From positions 124,001-188,000 of the forward strand of contig NZ_JANHDH010000002.1 in assembly GCF_026616195.1 (NCBI RefSeq): a stretch of 64,000 nt of DNA. Reading direction: 5' to 3'. Under the pieces are notes generated by a model, which was given only the letters and a program-made list of their open reading frames with translations, was not told the origin of the DNA and searched no databases. The number at the start of each line of letters is the position of its first letter. The first letter of the stretch is position 1. Shown here piece after piece: positions 8,517 through 17,180 of this stretch. The translations under genes and the position numbers were made by a program. The DNA comes from Haloarchaeobius amylolyticus (GTDB lineage: Archaea > Halobacteriota > Halobacteria > Halobacteriales > Natrialbaceae).

Positions 8517-9164
8517 ATGTCCCGTCGCGCCGGGAGCCCCACCCTCGAGACGTTCGTCGTCTTCGCACTCGTCTTCGCCCTCCAGCTCGTCGTCAGCGTC
8601 TTCCAGGGCCTTCTGGGCCTCGCGGGGTTCCACGACTTCCTGTTCACCCTCTACGCCCCGTTCGACCGGCCGTGGACGCTCGTCACGAGCGTCTACGCAC
8701 ACGCCGGCCCGATGCACCTCCTCTCGAACGCCATCGCGCTCGCGCTCGTCGGCTTCGTCCTGGAACGGAAGACCTCCCGGTTCCGGTACCACGCCTTCTT
8801 CGTGGTGAGCGGTGCCCTCGCCGGGCTCGCACAGGTCCTCACGAGCGGGTTCGTCGCCGCCATCGGCCTCGGGCGCCCCACGGCGGTCCTCGGCGCCAGC
8901 GGCGCCGTCTTCGCTCTCTACGGCTACGTCCTCGGCGGCAACCGCGTTACCGACGGCGTGCTGTCGCGCTTCGACGTCCCCGAGTGGGCCGAACTCCTCG
9001 TGTTCGTCGTCGTCGCCGCCGCCGTCACCTGGGCGACCGGGGCCCCCGGCGTCGCCCTCGTCGCCCACTTCGCGGGTTTCCTCATCGGCGTGGCAGCCGG
9101 CCGTACCCGGCTGCTCGCGACGTCACAACGTTCCACGCACGGGCACCGAAAGGAAAGTTACTAA
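8517..9164 (+). CDS. Rhomboid family intramembrane serine protease
   Basis: A 215-residue polytopic membrane protein. It shows the rhomboid signatures: H67LLSN71 (HxxxN) in the second helix, the GASG nucleophile motif with Ser128, and the catalytic-dyad His184 in VAHFAGFLIG. Six hydrophobic segments can be counted. Rhomboids cut substrate transmembrane helices; the substrate here is unknown. The C-terminal tail is short and polar. It has its own TATA-like box and is followed by a tRNA gene. Confidence 0.9.
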   Translation: MSRRAGSPTLETFVVFALVFALQLVVSVFQGLLGLAGFHDFLFTLYAPFDRPWTLVTSVYAHAGPMHLLSNAIALALVGFVLERKTSRFRYHAFFVVSGALAGLAQVLTSGFVAAIGLGRPTAVLGASGAVFALYGYVLGGNRVTDGVLSRFDVPEWAELLVFVVVAAAVTWATGAPGVALVAHFAGFLIGVAAGRTRLLATSQRSTHGHRKESY

Positions 9165-9198
9165 TACGCCGCGGGGGCAAGGTTTGGTTGCGTTCCGC

Positions 9199-9270
9199 GG
9201 GCTCGTAGATCAGGGGTAGATCGCTTCCTTCGCAAGGAAGAGGCCCTGGGTTCAAATCCCAGCGAGTCCA
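9199..9270 (+). tRNA. tRNA-Ala (anticodon CGC)
   Basis: A 72-base cloverleaf. The acceptor arm GGGCTCG/CGAGTCC carries the G3:U70 pair that identifies alanine tRNA. The D arm has AGGGGTAGA, the anticodon stem is CTTCC/GGAAG with loop TTCGCAA (anticodon CGC, reading GCG), and the T arm is CTGGG TTCAAAT CCCAG. The discriminator base is A and CCA is not encoded. No intron is present. Confidence 0.97.
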
Positions 9271-9581
9271 CTTCTCTCGTCTCGCTTCGCCCGACTCGTC
9301 CAGTGGCCTCGCTGTAGTCCCGTTCGCTCGCTACGCTCGCTCACGAGACTCCCAGCGAGTCACGTCGGTTCCTTACAGCGTCGAATCAGCATATAACCAC
9401 CCGTCTAGCACGGGCCACGCCTGATTCTGCACCCCAACCCGGGTCGGAAATAGACCCCTCGAAATCGAAGGAATCGACAACCCGAATCCGGGTCGCCGCC
9501 GTCACGCGAACTCGTCGAAGGAAAACACGGGTACTCCACGCGACCAACACTCACGTCCCCGATCGCCGGCCCGACTCGGGA
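9271..9581. other. Intergenic region without a supported gene
   Basis: About 310 bases follow the tRNA. The stretch holds a 12-bp copy of the tRNA 3' end (TCCCAGCGAGTC at 9257-9268 and again at 9350-9361), a TATA-like gcatataac near 9389, and lower GC than its surroundings. I see no coding frame with haloarchaeal codon use. Confidence 0.6.
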
Positions 9582-9755
9582 CTACCACACCGACCGTTCG
9601 TCGGTCACCACGACCTCCTCGTCGACGAGAGCACGGCAGTTCTCGTACGGGACGAACGCGGCGAACTGGCCGTCGATGTAGCACTCGATGCCTTTCTCGA
9701 CCTTCTCGTAGCTGTCGCACTCGATCTGGCCCTCGGGGAGGATGACGCGGTACAT
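9582..9755 (-). CDS. Small hypothetical protein (57 aa)
   Basis: A short but well-formed gene, ATG 9753-9755 to stop 9582. The product begins MYRVILPEGQIECDSYEKVE, continues with GIECYIDGQFAAFVPYENC and ends in an acidic tail. Three cysteines are spread along it without a CxxC pair. Codon third positions are GC-rich, as in real genes here. It looks like a small beta-rich domain. I do not recognise a named family, and the function is unknown. Confidence 0.65.
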   Translation of the reverse strand: MYRVILPEGQIECDSYEKVEKGIECYIDGQFAAFVPYENCRALVDEEVVVTDERSVW

Positions 9756-9826
9756 GTGCGTGGATACGGTGTGGGACGGGAAATCCGTGACGCGGCGTCT
9801 CAGCCAGCTGTCATTCGGAGGCGCTC

Positions 9827-10651
9827 CTACTCGGTGATGGGTTCGGGCTCGTCGGTGGGCGAGAGGTCGACGGCGTCGGCGTACTCGAGGGCGTCGGCGA
9901 GCCAGGGGTCGGTCGTGTCGTCGCTCGTGCTGCCGGCCTCGGTGAGCCGTGGTGGGCCCTCGTCGGGGACGAGGACGCGAACCAGCCGGTCGCGGTCCGT
10001 CACTTCGAGGAGGTCGCCCTCGGGGTAGGTGTCGACGTGGGCGTGGTCGAAGCGGTCGCGGAGTGCCTGCACGCGCGGTGGGTCGCTCGCCGGGAGGAAG
10101 TCCCGGACGTCGAAGACGGGGTCGAAGCCGGTTTCGAGTGCCTCCCGGGCGGCCGGTGTCCAGTCGTCTTCCCCTCCGTCTTCGTCGCCAGCAGCCTGTT
10201 CGTCTGCGTCAGCAGGCCCTGCAGTGCCGCCAGCAGCCGTGTACCCCACCGGCCCGGGGAACGCGCCGTAGACCGGTTGGCCGCCGTCCCGTGGCGCGGC
10301 TGCCGCGGGGTCGGGTTCGACGGTGGCGGTCCCGGCGTGGTCGTCGTAGCCGGTGACGAGGAACACGGCCGTGTCGTCGCCGTCGGTGACCGCGACGCGG
10401 AGGCCCGCGTCGGTCACGTCCAGCAGTCGGCAGACGAAGTCGTCGCCGAGCGGCTGCGTCAGGCTGTGGTCGTCGGACCGACGGCTGTCGGTCGGGGCAC
10501 TCGACCGGTCGGCACCGGTGTCGCCGGTCACCGTCGCGGTCGATGATTCTCCCGGCTGGTCGGGCCTTCGTCGCTCGAACGCGCGGGTGAGGACCCAGAA
10601 CGTGCCCGCGAACAGGGCCAGCACGAGCGCGACGAAGACGACGTAGTTCAC
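9827..10651 (-). CDS. Membrane-anchored acidic protein, function unknown
   Basis: A 274-residue protein with one N-terminal transmembrane helix (YVVFVALVLALFAGTFWVL, residues 3-21) followed by basic residues, so the rest is probably cytoplasmic. The body has two small globular parts (FVCRLLDVTDAGLRVAVTDG and the C-terminal GDLLEVTDRDRLVRVLVP) joined by a low-complexity Ala/Asp/Glu linker. No catalytic motif is recognised. It lies downstream of the RNase R gene on the same strand, about 95 bases away, so cotranscription is possible. Confidence 0.7.
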   Translation of the reverse strand: MNYVVFVALVLALFAGTFWVLTRAFERRRPDQPGESSTATVTGDTGADRSSAPTDSRRSDDHSLTQPLGDDFVCRLLDVTDAGLRVAVTDGDDTAVFLVTGYDDHAGTATVEPDPAAAAPRDGGQPVYGAFPGPVGYTAAGGTAGPADADEQAAGDEDGGEDDWTPAAREALETGFDPVFDVRDFLPASDPPRVQALRDRFDHAHVDTYPEGDLLEVTDRDRLVRVLVPDEGPPRLTEAGSTSDDTTDPWLADALEYADAVDLSPTDEPEPITE

Positions 10652-10745
10652 GGTGGGACCACCTGTCGGGGCGGGCGGGTCGCTGGCGGGCGTCGCATGA
10701 ATCTACCTGTTCTTCGACAGACAGGCCGAAAACGGTACCGGCGTC

Positions 10746-12056
10746 CTACTCGGCGGTGTGCTCTTCCTCCTCGTCGTCCTCGACGACCCGGATGCCGCGG
10801 TTGTTGACGGCGTTGGGGTCGAGGCCGACCTCCTGGAGGAACTGCTTGTACTCGCGCTCGCAGGTCTCTGCGGCCTTCTGCTTGTCCGAGGCGGCCGAAC
10901 AGAGCGCGGCGAGGTCCTCCGGCACGTCGTTGGTGTAGACGATGTAGTGGTTGATGAGGTCCGAGAGCCGGCGGATGGGCGAGGTGAAGTGCCCGTAGAT
11001 GTCGAAGTTCAGCGCGTGGTGGCCGCCGAAGGGGTCGGACATGTACTTCGCGCGCGGCATGACCTTCATCACGGCCCACTGGATCTTGCCGAGCTGGCGC
11101 TCGGGGGCGGTCTCCAGCGTCGCGTTGACGGCCCTCCGGGGGTCGTCCCAGGAGTCACCGGGGATGCTCACGCCATCGAGGTCCTGTATCTCGACCAGCG
11201 CCTTGTCCCACTCGTCGGGGGTGGGCTGGGGGTGGACGCGGTACATCGCCTCGACGCCGCGGTTCCACATGAGGACGTGCGTGACGGCCTTGTTCGCCTT
11301 CAGCATGCACTCCTCGATGATGGTGTGGGCGCGGTCGCGGCGGGGGTTCAGGACGAGCGAGCCGTCCTCCTTGCGCTGCTCGTGGAGGCGGTCGGCCACG
11401 TCGAAGACGAGCGAGATCTCGTCGTGGAGGGCGGCGTCCTCCTCGTCGAGGCGCTTCTCGGTCTGGGTGTAGGTCAGGCGCTCGTCGGAGTGGATGACCG
11501 ATTTGTAGATGTCTATCTCGTCGTAGGAGAGGGTCTCCTTGTCGAGTTCCATCTCGACGGTGTGGGCGAGGCGGTCCTCGTTGGGGACCAGCGAGCAGAC
11601 CGTCTCGGCGAGCATCGGCGGCAGCATGTGGATGGTGTAGGCGGGGAGGTAGACGGTGTTCCCGCGCTCGACGGCCTCCTCCCACATCGCGCTCTCGGGA
11701 TGGACGTAGTGGGTCACGTCGGCGATGTGGACCCACAGCGTGTACGTCTCCTCGTTCTCGCGGATGGAGATGGCGTCGTCGAAGTCCTGGGCGTCGACCG
11801 GGTCGGTCGTCCACGTCGTCAGGTCGCGCAGGTCCTCGCGCTCGTCGAGTTCGTCCTGTATCTCCTGCTGGACGTCGGTGGTGCGTTCCTCGGCCTCGTC
11901 GAGGACCTTCTGGGGGAACTCGTCACGGATCTCGAACTTCTCGAAGAGTTGCTCTCGCTTGTTCTCGAGGTGGCGCGCGAGCTCCTCGTCGATCTCGACG
12001 GGGCCCTGGCCTTCCGCAGTCCCGGCCGCGGCCTGCGCGCTCTGTTTGTCGTTCAT
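10746..12056 (-). CDS. rnr: RNase R-like exoribonuclease, catalytic domain only
   Basis: A 436-residue RNB-family 3'-5' exoribonuclease. The active-site aspartates lie in DPVDAQDFDDAISI (equivalent to the DxxxxxDxDD cluster of RNase II), with further signatures HMLPPMLAETVCSL, GGHHALNFDIYGHFTSPIRR and LINHYIV. Bacterial RNase R has flanking cold-shock and S1 domains; none are visible, only an acidic helical N-terminus. Haloarchaea lack the exosome and rely on such a reduced RNase R (established for Haloferax). A TATA-like sequence lies about 27 bases upstream of the ATG. Confidence 0.93.
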   Translation of the reverse strand: MNDKQSAQAAAGTAEGQGPVEIDEELARHLENKREQLFEKFEIRDEFPQKVLDEAEERTTDVQQEIQDELDEREDLRDLTTWTTDPVDAQDFDDAISIRENEETYTLWVHIADVTHYVHPESAMWEEAVERGNTVYLPAYTIHMLPPMLAETVCSLVPNEDRLAHTVEMELDKETLSYDEIDIYKSVIHSDERLTYTQTEKRLDEEDAALHDEISLVFDVADRLHEQRKEDGSLVLNPRRDRAHTIIEECMLKANKAVTHVLMWNRGVEAMYRVHPQPTPDEWDKALVEIQDLDGVSIPGDSWDDPRRAVNATLETAPERQLGKIQWAVMKVMPRAKYMSDPFGGHHALNFDIYGHFTSPIRRLSDLINHYIVYTNDVPEDLAALCSAASDKQKAAETCEREYKQFLQEVGLDPNAVNNRGIRVVEDDEEEEHTAE

Positions 12057-12122
12057 ATCACTGGCCTACGCCCGGCCGGCACGAAAACGTGTCGGGGTGA
12101 CCGCGCCGTGGCGGCGGTCCCC

Positions 12123-12419
12123 TCAGGACTGCTCCGAGGTCCCGTAGCGCTCCTCGACGAGTCGGTCGTACGTCTCGAGGAACTCCTCCTGTGTCATCTC
12201 GGCGCCGTCGATCTCACAGAGCAGTGACTCCAGTTCGTCTCGCGGCTGGTGGCACTCGGCGCGGTAGCACGGTTTGCAGAGGAACTCGAACTCCTTGCCG
12301 GTGCGCTCCCAGCGGTTGCCGTACTTGTCGTACTCCCGTGCGTTTCGACGTGGAACGTCCTCGCCACAGGAGATGCACGTGACGGTATCGTCTCCCCGGT
12401 CTGTCCGGGAACCCCACAT
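12123..12419 (-). CDS. Zinc-ribbon protein, function unknown
   Basis: A 98-residue protein starting at ATG 12417-12419. It has one CxxC pair in VTCISCGEDVPR and another in LCKPCYRAECH, which could form a four-cysteine zinc site. A helical acidic C-terminus follows (EEFLETYDRLVEERYG). A TATA-like ctttaacc on the same strand about 27 bases upstream supports the chosen start. It is divergent from the PUA-domain gene. Possible role: nucleic-acid or protein contact, which is inference only. Confidence 0.75.
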   Translation of the reverse strand: MWGSRTDRGDDTVTCISCGEDVPRRNAREYDKYGNRWERTGKEFEFLCKPCYRAECHQPRDELESLLCEIDGAEMTQEEFLETYDRLVEERYGTSEQS

Positions 12420-12521
12420 ACATCGACAGATGCAGGGGAGGGTTAAAGCCCTTGTCGCGGTGTGGCGTGACACCCGGCCACCGTGCCCCCGGACCGCCGT
12501 CGTCCCGGCGAGAGCGCGTCG

Positions 12522-12527
12522 TTTATG
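12522..12527 (+). promoter_or_regulatory. TATA-like box of the PUA-protein gene
   Basis: The box tttatg is centred 27 bases before ATG 12552, indicating a leaderless transcript and supporting the internal ATG as start. Confidence 0.55.
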
Positions 12528-12551
12528 CGCCTCCCCGCCGACCGCCCGAGT

Positions 12552-13031
12552 ATGCAGGTCAAGTCACGCCACCACCTTCGCAGCGACGACGTGAGCGAGG
12601 TCGAGTCGGCCATCGCGGACCAGCTCGGCGTCGACCTCGACGGAGACGCCTACGAACTCGTCGAACTCGACGGGAGCGAGTTCGACCTCGTGCTCGTCGA
12701 CGGCGACCCGCAGGTCTGCTACGTCGAGGACGAACCGTTCCTCACCGTCGCGGGCGCGAACGCCCACGAGGTGACCCGCCGCGTCGTGACTGTCGACGCC
12801 GGCGCCATCTCGTTCGTCTCCGGCGGCGCGGACGTGATGCGGCCGGGCATCGTCGAGGCGGATTCGGCCATCGCCGCGGGCGATCTGGTCGTCATCGCCG
12901 AGGAGACCCACGGGAAGGTGCTCGCCATCGGGCGCGCACTCACCGGCGGTGACGACATGGTCGGCGACTCCGGCAAGGTCGTCGAGTCGCTCCACCACGT
13001 CGGCGACGACCTCTACGAGTTCAAGGTCTGA
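12552..13031 (+). CDS. PUA-domain RNA-binding protein (MCT-1/Tma20-like)
   Basis: A 159-residue protein with an N-terminal alpha/beta domain (residues 1-75) and a PUA domain from about residue 76: VTVDAGAISFVSGGADVMRPG and AAGDLVVIAEETHGKVLAIG are the usual PUA strands. Archaeal homologues resemble eukaryotic MCT-1/Tma20, which act at the ribosome in initiation or recycling. That role is by homology only. The ATG at 12552 follows a TATA box at leaderless spacing. Confidence 0.85.
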   Translation: MQVKSRHHLRSDDVSEVESAIADQLGVDLDGDAYELVELDGSEFDLVLVDGDPQVCYVEDEPFLTVAGANAHEVTRRVVTVDAGAISFVSGGADVMRPGIVEADSAIAAGDLVVIAEETHGKVLAIGRALTGGDDMVGDSGKVVESLHHVGDDLYEFKV

Positions 13032-13237
13032 ACCCGCCGCAGTCTCTCGATCTCTGGGTCGGTGGCGCCGGGACGTTCCGCGTCCATGAGGAATCAGGCA
13101 CGCCACTCAACCGTCCTGCGACCGTCGGTCCACACGAGACAGGGCATCCCCCTCGTCTCACAGTGCCTCTGCGGCGCCGCGCCCGCGGCGCCATCTTCAC
13201 GTACCAGACGGCGAGTGACGACGCGGTCCCGGCCCGC

Positions 13238-13951
13238 TCAGGCGTCCGAGACCGCGTCCATGTCGTCGTCCTCGTAGGCGTCGCCGTACTTCTCCAGTGC
13301 CGCCTCGAACCCCTCGCGCGCCAGTTCGTACGTCTCGCGCAGGTCGACGATTGGCGTCTCGGTCGCGTCGACCCGCAGGTCGTCGTAGTACGGTTCGGGG
13401 TCCCGCTCCTCGGTCGTCTCGACCACCAGCGCCGCGCTCTGGATGGGGAGGTCCTCGCGTTTGTCGCCGCCCTCCGCGTGGCCGGCCTCGAGCGCGTCGA
13501 CCAGTCGCTTCGCCAGCGGCTCGTCGCGGTCGCCCGCCTCGTAGGCTTCGGCGACGGCGTCGACGACGGCCTCGCCAGTGAGCAGGTTCCCGGCGACGGT
13601 GTAGTTCTCGCCGACGCGGTCGCCGGCCCAGTCCATGCACTCCTCGCCGGTGAACGCGAAGCTCCCCTCGGTGCCGACGCCGTGGAGCTGCCGGGCCGGC
13701 GCGTTGTCGTCCGCGTTGAGCAGGCCCTGCAGGGCGTCCTCGACCGCGAGCCCGTCGTCGAGGTACTCGACGCCCTTCTCGCCGAGGCGGACGTTCGTCA
13801 GGCTCTGGGTGGCGACCGCCCCGTTCTCGCTGGCCCAGGGACACAGCGTCCCGACGCCCGGGAGCCGGGTCGTAACGGCCACGCCGAAGCGGGTCTGCTC
13901 CTCGCCCTCGTCGTCCTCGTACGTCTCGCGCACGCAGATGCTGAAGGTCAT
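13238..13951 (-). CDS. DUF1028 family protein (Ntn-hydrolase-like)
   Basis: A 237-residue protein. The N-terminus MTFSICVRE, then FGVAVTTRLPGVGTLCPWAS, GAVATQSLTNV and later GENYTVAGNLLTGEAVVDAV are the family's conserved blocks. DUF1028 proteins resemble N-terminal-nucleophile hydrolases (Thr2 after Met removal would be the nucleophile), but their substrate is not established. The C-terminus is an acidic tail. It stands between a convergent PUA gene and a small upstream gene on the same strand 45 bases away. Confidence 0.88.
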   Translation of the reverse strand: MTFSICVRETYEDDEGEEQTRFGVAVTTRLPGVGTLCPWASENGAVATQSLTNVRLGEKGVEYLDDGLAVEDALQGLLNADDNAPARQLHGVGTEGSFAFTGEECMDWAGDRVGENYTVAGNLLTGEAVVDAVAEAYEAGDRDEPLAKRLVDALEAGHAEGGDKREDLPIQSAALVVETTEERDPEPYYDDLRVDATETPIVDLRETYELAREGFEAALEKYGDAYEDDDMDAVSDA

Positions 13952-13996
13952 ACCTGGGTCTGTCGCGCGAGAGGCGAAAAAGGTCCGTGTCGCGGG

Positions 13997-14419
13997 TCAG
14001 ACCCGCGGGTCGTCGAGCTGTACGGGCCGGATGGCGGTCGCGGTCGCGCCCGTCTCGTCGCGCGCCGTCACGCGCACGAGCACCCGCCCGGACCGGGTGG
14101 TCCGCGCGTCGTCGTTGACGCCGACCGCGGTGGTCCCGGCTGCCTCCTCGCCCTCGACGCCCACGGTCACGGCGTTCCGTTCGCTGTTCTGGCCGATGAC
14201 GCAGACGGTGACGTCCGCGAGGTCGCCGTCCGAATCGGACGCCGCCCACGAGACGACGACCGCCTGTCCGTCGGTGTCTGTGTCGGTCAGGACGGCGTCG
14301 AGTGTGACGCCGTCCACGCGGGGCGGGCACGGCTGTGTGGCGCGTGCCGAGTGTTCGCCAGCTGTCCGGGTCGCGTCGGCGTCGTCCGTCGACAGGCGCC
14401 TCGTTCTGTCCCCTGTCAT
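13997..14419 (-). CDS. Hypothetical protein with Ig/FN3-like sequence
   Basis: A 140-residue, strongly acidic protein. After a polar N-terminus, alternating hydrophobic residues (AVVVSWAASDSDGDLADVTV, RSGRVLVRVTARDETG) suggest a beta-sandwich like those in archaeal surface proteins. No signal peptide or anchor is visible, so it is either cytoplasmic or a detached domain. It precedes the DUF1028 gene by 45 bases. Family not recognised. Confidence 0.55.
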   Translation of the reverse strand: MTGDRTRRLSTDDADATRTAGEHSARATQPCPPRVDGVTLDAVLTDTDTDGQAVVVSWAASDSDGDLADVTVCVIGQNSERNAVTVGVEGEEAAGTTAVGVNDDARTTRSGRVLVRVTARDETGATATAIRPVQLDDPRV

Positions 14420-14584
14420 TCGTGTTCACCTAGACAGAGGGTCGCATGGGTCATGAGGCCCCCACGGACCGCCCCGTGAGTACCGGGACGTGAGGCAGGG
14501 CCCGCCGAAGCGCCGCCGGAACCGCGTCGAACTGCCACGACAGCCCAGACGGTTCGGCGCGCGGACAGGTGTCCGACGCAAGAA

Positions 14585-14590
14585 CTATAC
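14585..14590 (+). promoter_or_regulatory. TATA-like box of sepF
   Basis: The box ctatac (in aactatactc) is centred 27 bases before ATG 14615, which fits a leaderless sepF transcript. Confidence 0.55.
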
Positions 14591-14614
14591 TCGTCCCGAC
14601 GGACGTTCTCCCGT

Positions 14615-14974
14615 ATGGGATTCATGTCCAAGATCCTCGGCACGAACGGCTCGCGTAGCACCGAGGACTATCTGGAACTCGATCTCGACGACTTCGACAC
14701 CGTCTCCGGCGAGGCAGCGATGGAGGTTCACATCGCCGAGGTCGCCGGGCAGGCAGACGCCATCGACATCAAGGACGCCGTCTACGACGGCGACCTCGTC
14801 ATCGCCGACATCACGCGCCTGCGAACCGAGGACCGGACCGTCGACCACATCATCGACGAGCTCCGCCAGGTCGCACAGGAGGTCGGCGGCGACATCGTCC
14901 AGAAGGGCGACGACCAGCTCATCGTCACGCCGACCGGCGTCCAGATCAGCCGCGAGAAGCTCGGGCGCGACTGA
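14615..14974 (+). CDS. sepF: Cell-division protein SepF (membrane anchor of FtsZ)
   Basis: A 119-residue protein. The N-terminus MGFMSKILGTNG is a short amphipathic membrane-targeting helix; after an acidic linker comes the SepF core with DAIDIKDAVYDGDLVIADIT and HIIDELRQVAQEVGGDI. In Haloferax volcanii SepF anchors FtsZ2 to the membrane at the division site (published work). The start is supported by the TATA box and by the membrane helix beginning at the second residue. It is monocistronic as far as can be seen. Confidence 0.9.
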   Translation: MGFMSKILGTNGSRSTEDYLELDLDDFDTVSGEAAMEVHIAEVAGQADAIDIKDAVYDGDLVIADITRLRTEDRTVDHIIDELRQVAQEVGGDIVQKGDDQLIVTPTGVQISREKLGRD

Positions 14975-15183
14975 CCCTCTCTCGTCAGTGGTGCCGCGCC
15001 GGCGAGCCACCTTTTATATCCGATTCCGCGACCAGTCCCAGCGTGTCCTGACGACAGCGACCGTCCCGGGGCTGGGCGGGTGTGCAGTCTCCCCGGACGG
15101 ACGCCACCGAGAGCCGTGACTGCCTGTTCGCAACAGACCGCAGCCAGTGGCGATGCCGCGGATGCCGGGCGAGAACGCCCGCG

Positions 15184-15555
15184 CTAGAAGTGGTCCTTGC
15201 CGGGGTTCGAAGAGCCCCAGTCGCCGCGTCCACCCTCGGTCCGGTCGACGCCCATGATGGACTCGGCCTGCTCGACGCCGAGTGATTCGCCCGTCTCGGG
15301 CACCCGGACGGTCACGTCCTCGATCTCCGGCCACTTGTACAGTTCCGCCTCGATGTTGCCGGTCGTGATGTCGGCCACGGAGCAGCCGCTACAGCCGCCG
15401 CCGAGTTCGATGACGACCTCGCCGGTCTCGGGGTCGGCCTCGCGGACGGCGCTCGTCCCGCCGTGCATCTGGATGATGGGCATCTCGCGTTCGAGCCACC
15501 GTTCGAGGCGCTCCTTCAGCGTGTCCCCCTCGGCGTCAGAGGAGTCGGTACTCAT
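15184..15555 (-). CDS. Nfu-type iron-sulfur scaffold (NifU C-terminal domain)
   Basis: A 123-residue protein. The core IIQMHGGTSAVREADPETG and VIELGGGCSGCSVADITTGN carries the CxxC that binds a 4Fe-4S cluster between two subunits in Nfu proteins. The N-terminal 25 residues are helical and acidic and the C-terminal 35 are unstructured. It probably delivers clusters to apo-proteins. The start at 15555 was preferred over longer frames because upstream residues lose haloarchaeal composition. Confidence 0.9.
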   Translation of the reverse strand: MSTDSSDAEGDTLKERLERWLEREMPIIQMHGGTSAVREADPETGEVVIELGGGCSGCSVADITTGNIEAELYKWPEIEDVTVRVPETGESLGVEQAESIMGVDRTEGGRGDWGSSNPGKDHF

Positions 15556-15637
15556 TACTCGTGTGTAGGTCGTCCGGACGTGAGAAAGCTTTGGGTATCG
15601 TTCGCACGATTCCACAGGAACGACCGTGAGGGACCGG

Positions 15638-17113
15638 CTATTCCGGCTTCCGGCGACCGAGCAGTCTGGCGCCGGCCAGCCCGGCACCGACGAGCGTCGC
15701 GACCACGCCGAAACCGGGGGTCGAGCCGGCCGCGGCGTCGTCCTCGGTCGCTGTGGGCGTCCGTGTCGGTGTCGCGGTCGGTGTCGCGGTGGGCGTGGCC
15801 GTCGGCGTCCGGGTCGCCGTCGTCGTCGTCCCTGTTGCCGGCCGGTCCTCGCCCCACCACACGTCGGTCGGGAGCTCGGTCATCTCGCCCGCGGCATCGG
15901 GGAACGTCAGCAGGCCCTCGGACGAGACCCCGGCGACCTGGTGCGCCGAGGCGACGAAGAAGTCGCCCGCGACCGCGGTCCGGGCGGTCCAGAACGCGTA
16001 CGTCTCCGGCTCGGCCCACCACGTGAGACGTTCGGGGTTCGCCGGGTCCGAGACGTCGTGGATCGTCACACCGCCCTGGTACCAGCTGGTGTAGAGCCGG
16101 TCGCCGCGCAGCTCGAAGTTGTGCGCAGTCGTCCAGGTGCCGTTCCCGTAGGTGTTGTTCGGCGAGTTCGGTGGTTCGATGGTCGATAGCTTCCGGGGGT
16201 CGGCCCTGTCGCTGATGTCGAACAGTTCGAGCCCCGAGGGTCCGCCCTCGTCGTCCTCGGTGTTCGCGTCCCACGACTCGCCACCCTCGACCATGACGGT
16301 GGCGTCGTCGTTCACCGTGACGTAGTGGTCGTTCCCGGCCGGTTCGAAGTACTTCGCCCGGCTCAGGTCGTCGAGTTCGTCGCGGGTGTAGTCACCCTTG
16401 CGCCCGACGAAGGTGGGGTTCGCCGGGTCGCTGACGTCGAGGATGAAGACGCCGGCGTCCCAGTAGGCGCAGTAGGCGTGGTCGCCCTGGACGTAGAGGT
16501 CGTGCAACACGGTGTTCGGCGGGACCTCCTCCCAGTCGGCGCTCCAGTCGCCGGGCGTCCACGTCGCGAGGCGCTCGAAGGGCGGTTCCGAGACGTCGAC
16601 GATGTCGACCGCGTAGCCGCCGGTGAGGTAGGCCACGCCGTCGAGCAGGTGGGCGTTGTGGTTCCCGTGGGAGGGCGTCTCGAACCACTCGCCGACCTGT
16701 TCGGGGCTGGCGGGGTCGGAGACGTCGAAGACGAAGATGCCGCGGGGGCCGCCGTTCTGGGCGGCCGTCGGGACCAGCACGCGGTCGTCCTCGTACTTCA
16801 CGTCGAGGACCTCACGGACGCTGGTCCCCTCGGGGTCGGTGAGGTTCGCGGCGTCGCCGAGCAGGGTCGGGTCGGTCGGGTCCGAGATGTCGACCGAGAC
16901 GAAGCCGGAACCGACTGCCACGTAGGCCACGGTGCCGTCCTCGTTCACGACGGCTTCGGCCGCGCCCTGGAGTTCGATGCTGCCGAGGGGTTCGTACCCG
17001 GCCCGTGTCCCGGTCGTCCCGGCGGCGACACCGCCGAGCGTCGGGAGGGTGAGCGCACCGGCCCCGGCGCGCAGCACGGTTCGTCTGTCGATTCGGGAGG
17101 GGGACTCGTCCAT
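15638..17113 (-). CDS. Secreted LVIVD-repeat beta-propeller protein, PGF-CTERM type (paralogue 1)
   Basis: A 491-residue exported protein. The Tat motif RRTVLRAG is near residue 10. The body has six D[VI]S[DE]-type repeats (DISDPTDP, DVSDPASP, DVSEPPF, DVSDPANP, DISDRADP, DVSDPANP) of the LVIVD family, predicted to fold as a propeller. A Thr-rich stalk (TATPTATPTATPT), probably O-glycosylated, leads to TPGFGVVATLVGAGLAGARL and basic residues: a PGF-CTERM-type signal for archaeosortase processing and lipid anchoring. Conserved His and Trp residues recur in all three paralogues. Ligand unknown. A TATA-like box lies about 27 bases upstream. Confidence 0.88.
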   Translation of the reverse strand: MDESPSRIDRRTVLRAGAGALTLPTLGGVAAGTTGTRAGYEPLGSIELQGAAEAVVNEDGTVAYVAVGSGFVSVDISDPTDPTLLGDAANLTDPEGTSVREVLDVKYEDDRVLVPTAAQNGGPRGIFVFDVSDPASPEQVGEWFETPSHGNHNAHLLDGVAYLTGGYAVDIVDVSEPPFERLATWTPGDWSADWEEVPPNTVLHDLYVQGDHAYCAYWDAGVFILDVSDPANPTFVGRKGDYTRDELDDLSRAKYFEPAGNDHYVTVNDDATVMVEGGESWDANTEDDEGGPSGLELFDISDRADPRKLSTIEPPNSPNNTYGNGTWTTAHNFELRGDRLYTSWYQGGVTIHDVSDPANPERLTWWAEPETYAFWTARTAVAGDFFVASAHQVAGVSSEGLLTFPDAAGEMTELPTDVWWGEDRPATGTTTTATRTPTATPTATPTATPTRTPTATEDDAAAGSTPGFGVVATLVGAGLAGARLLGRRKPE

Positions 17114-17180
17114 GGTCCGGGTGACGACTGTGCGGAGATAAGTCTGTCCGAACGACCGGGAAGCATGATGTTTCTGGCTG

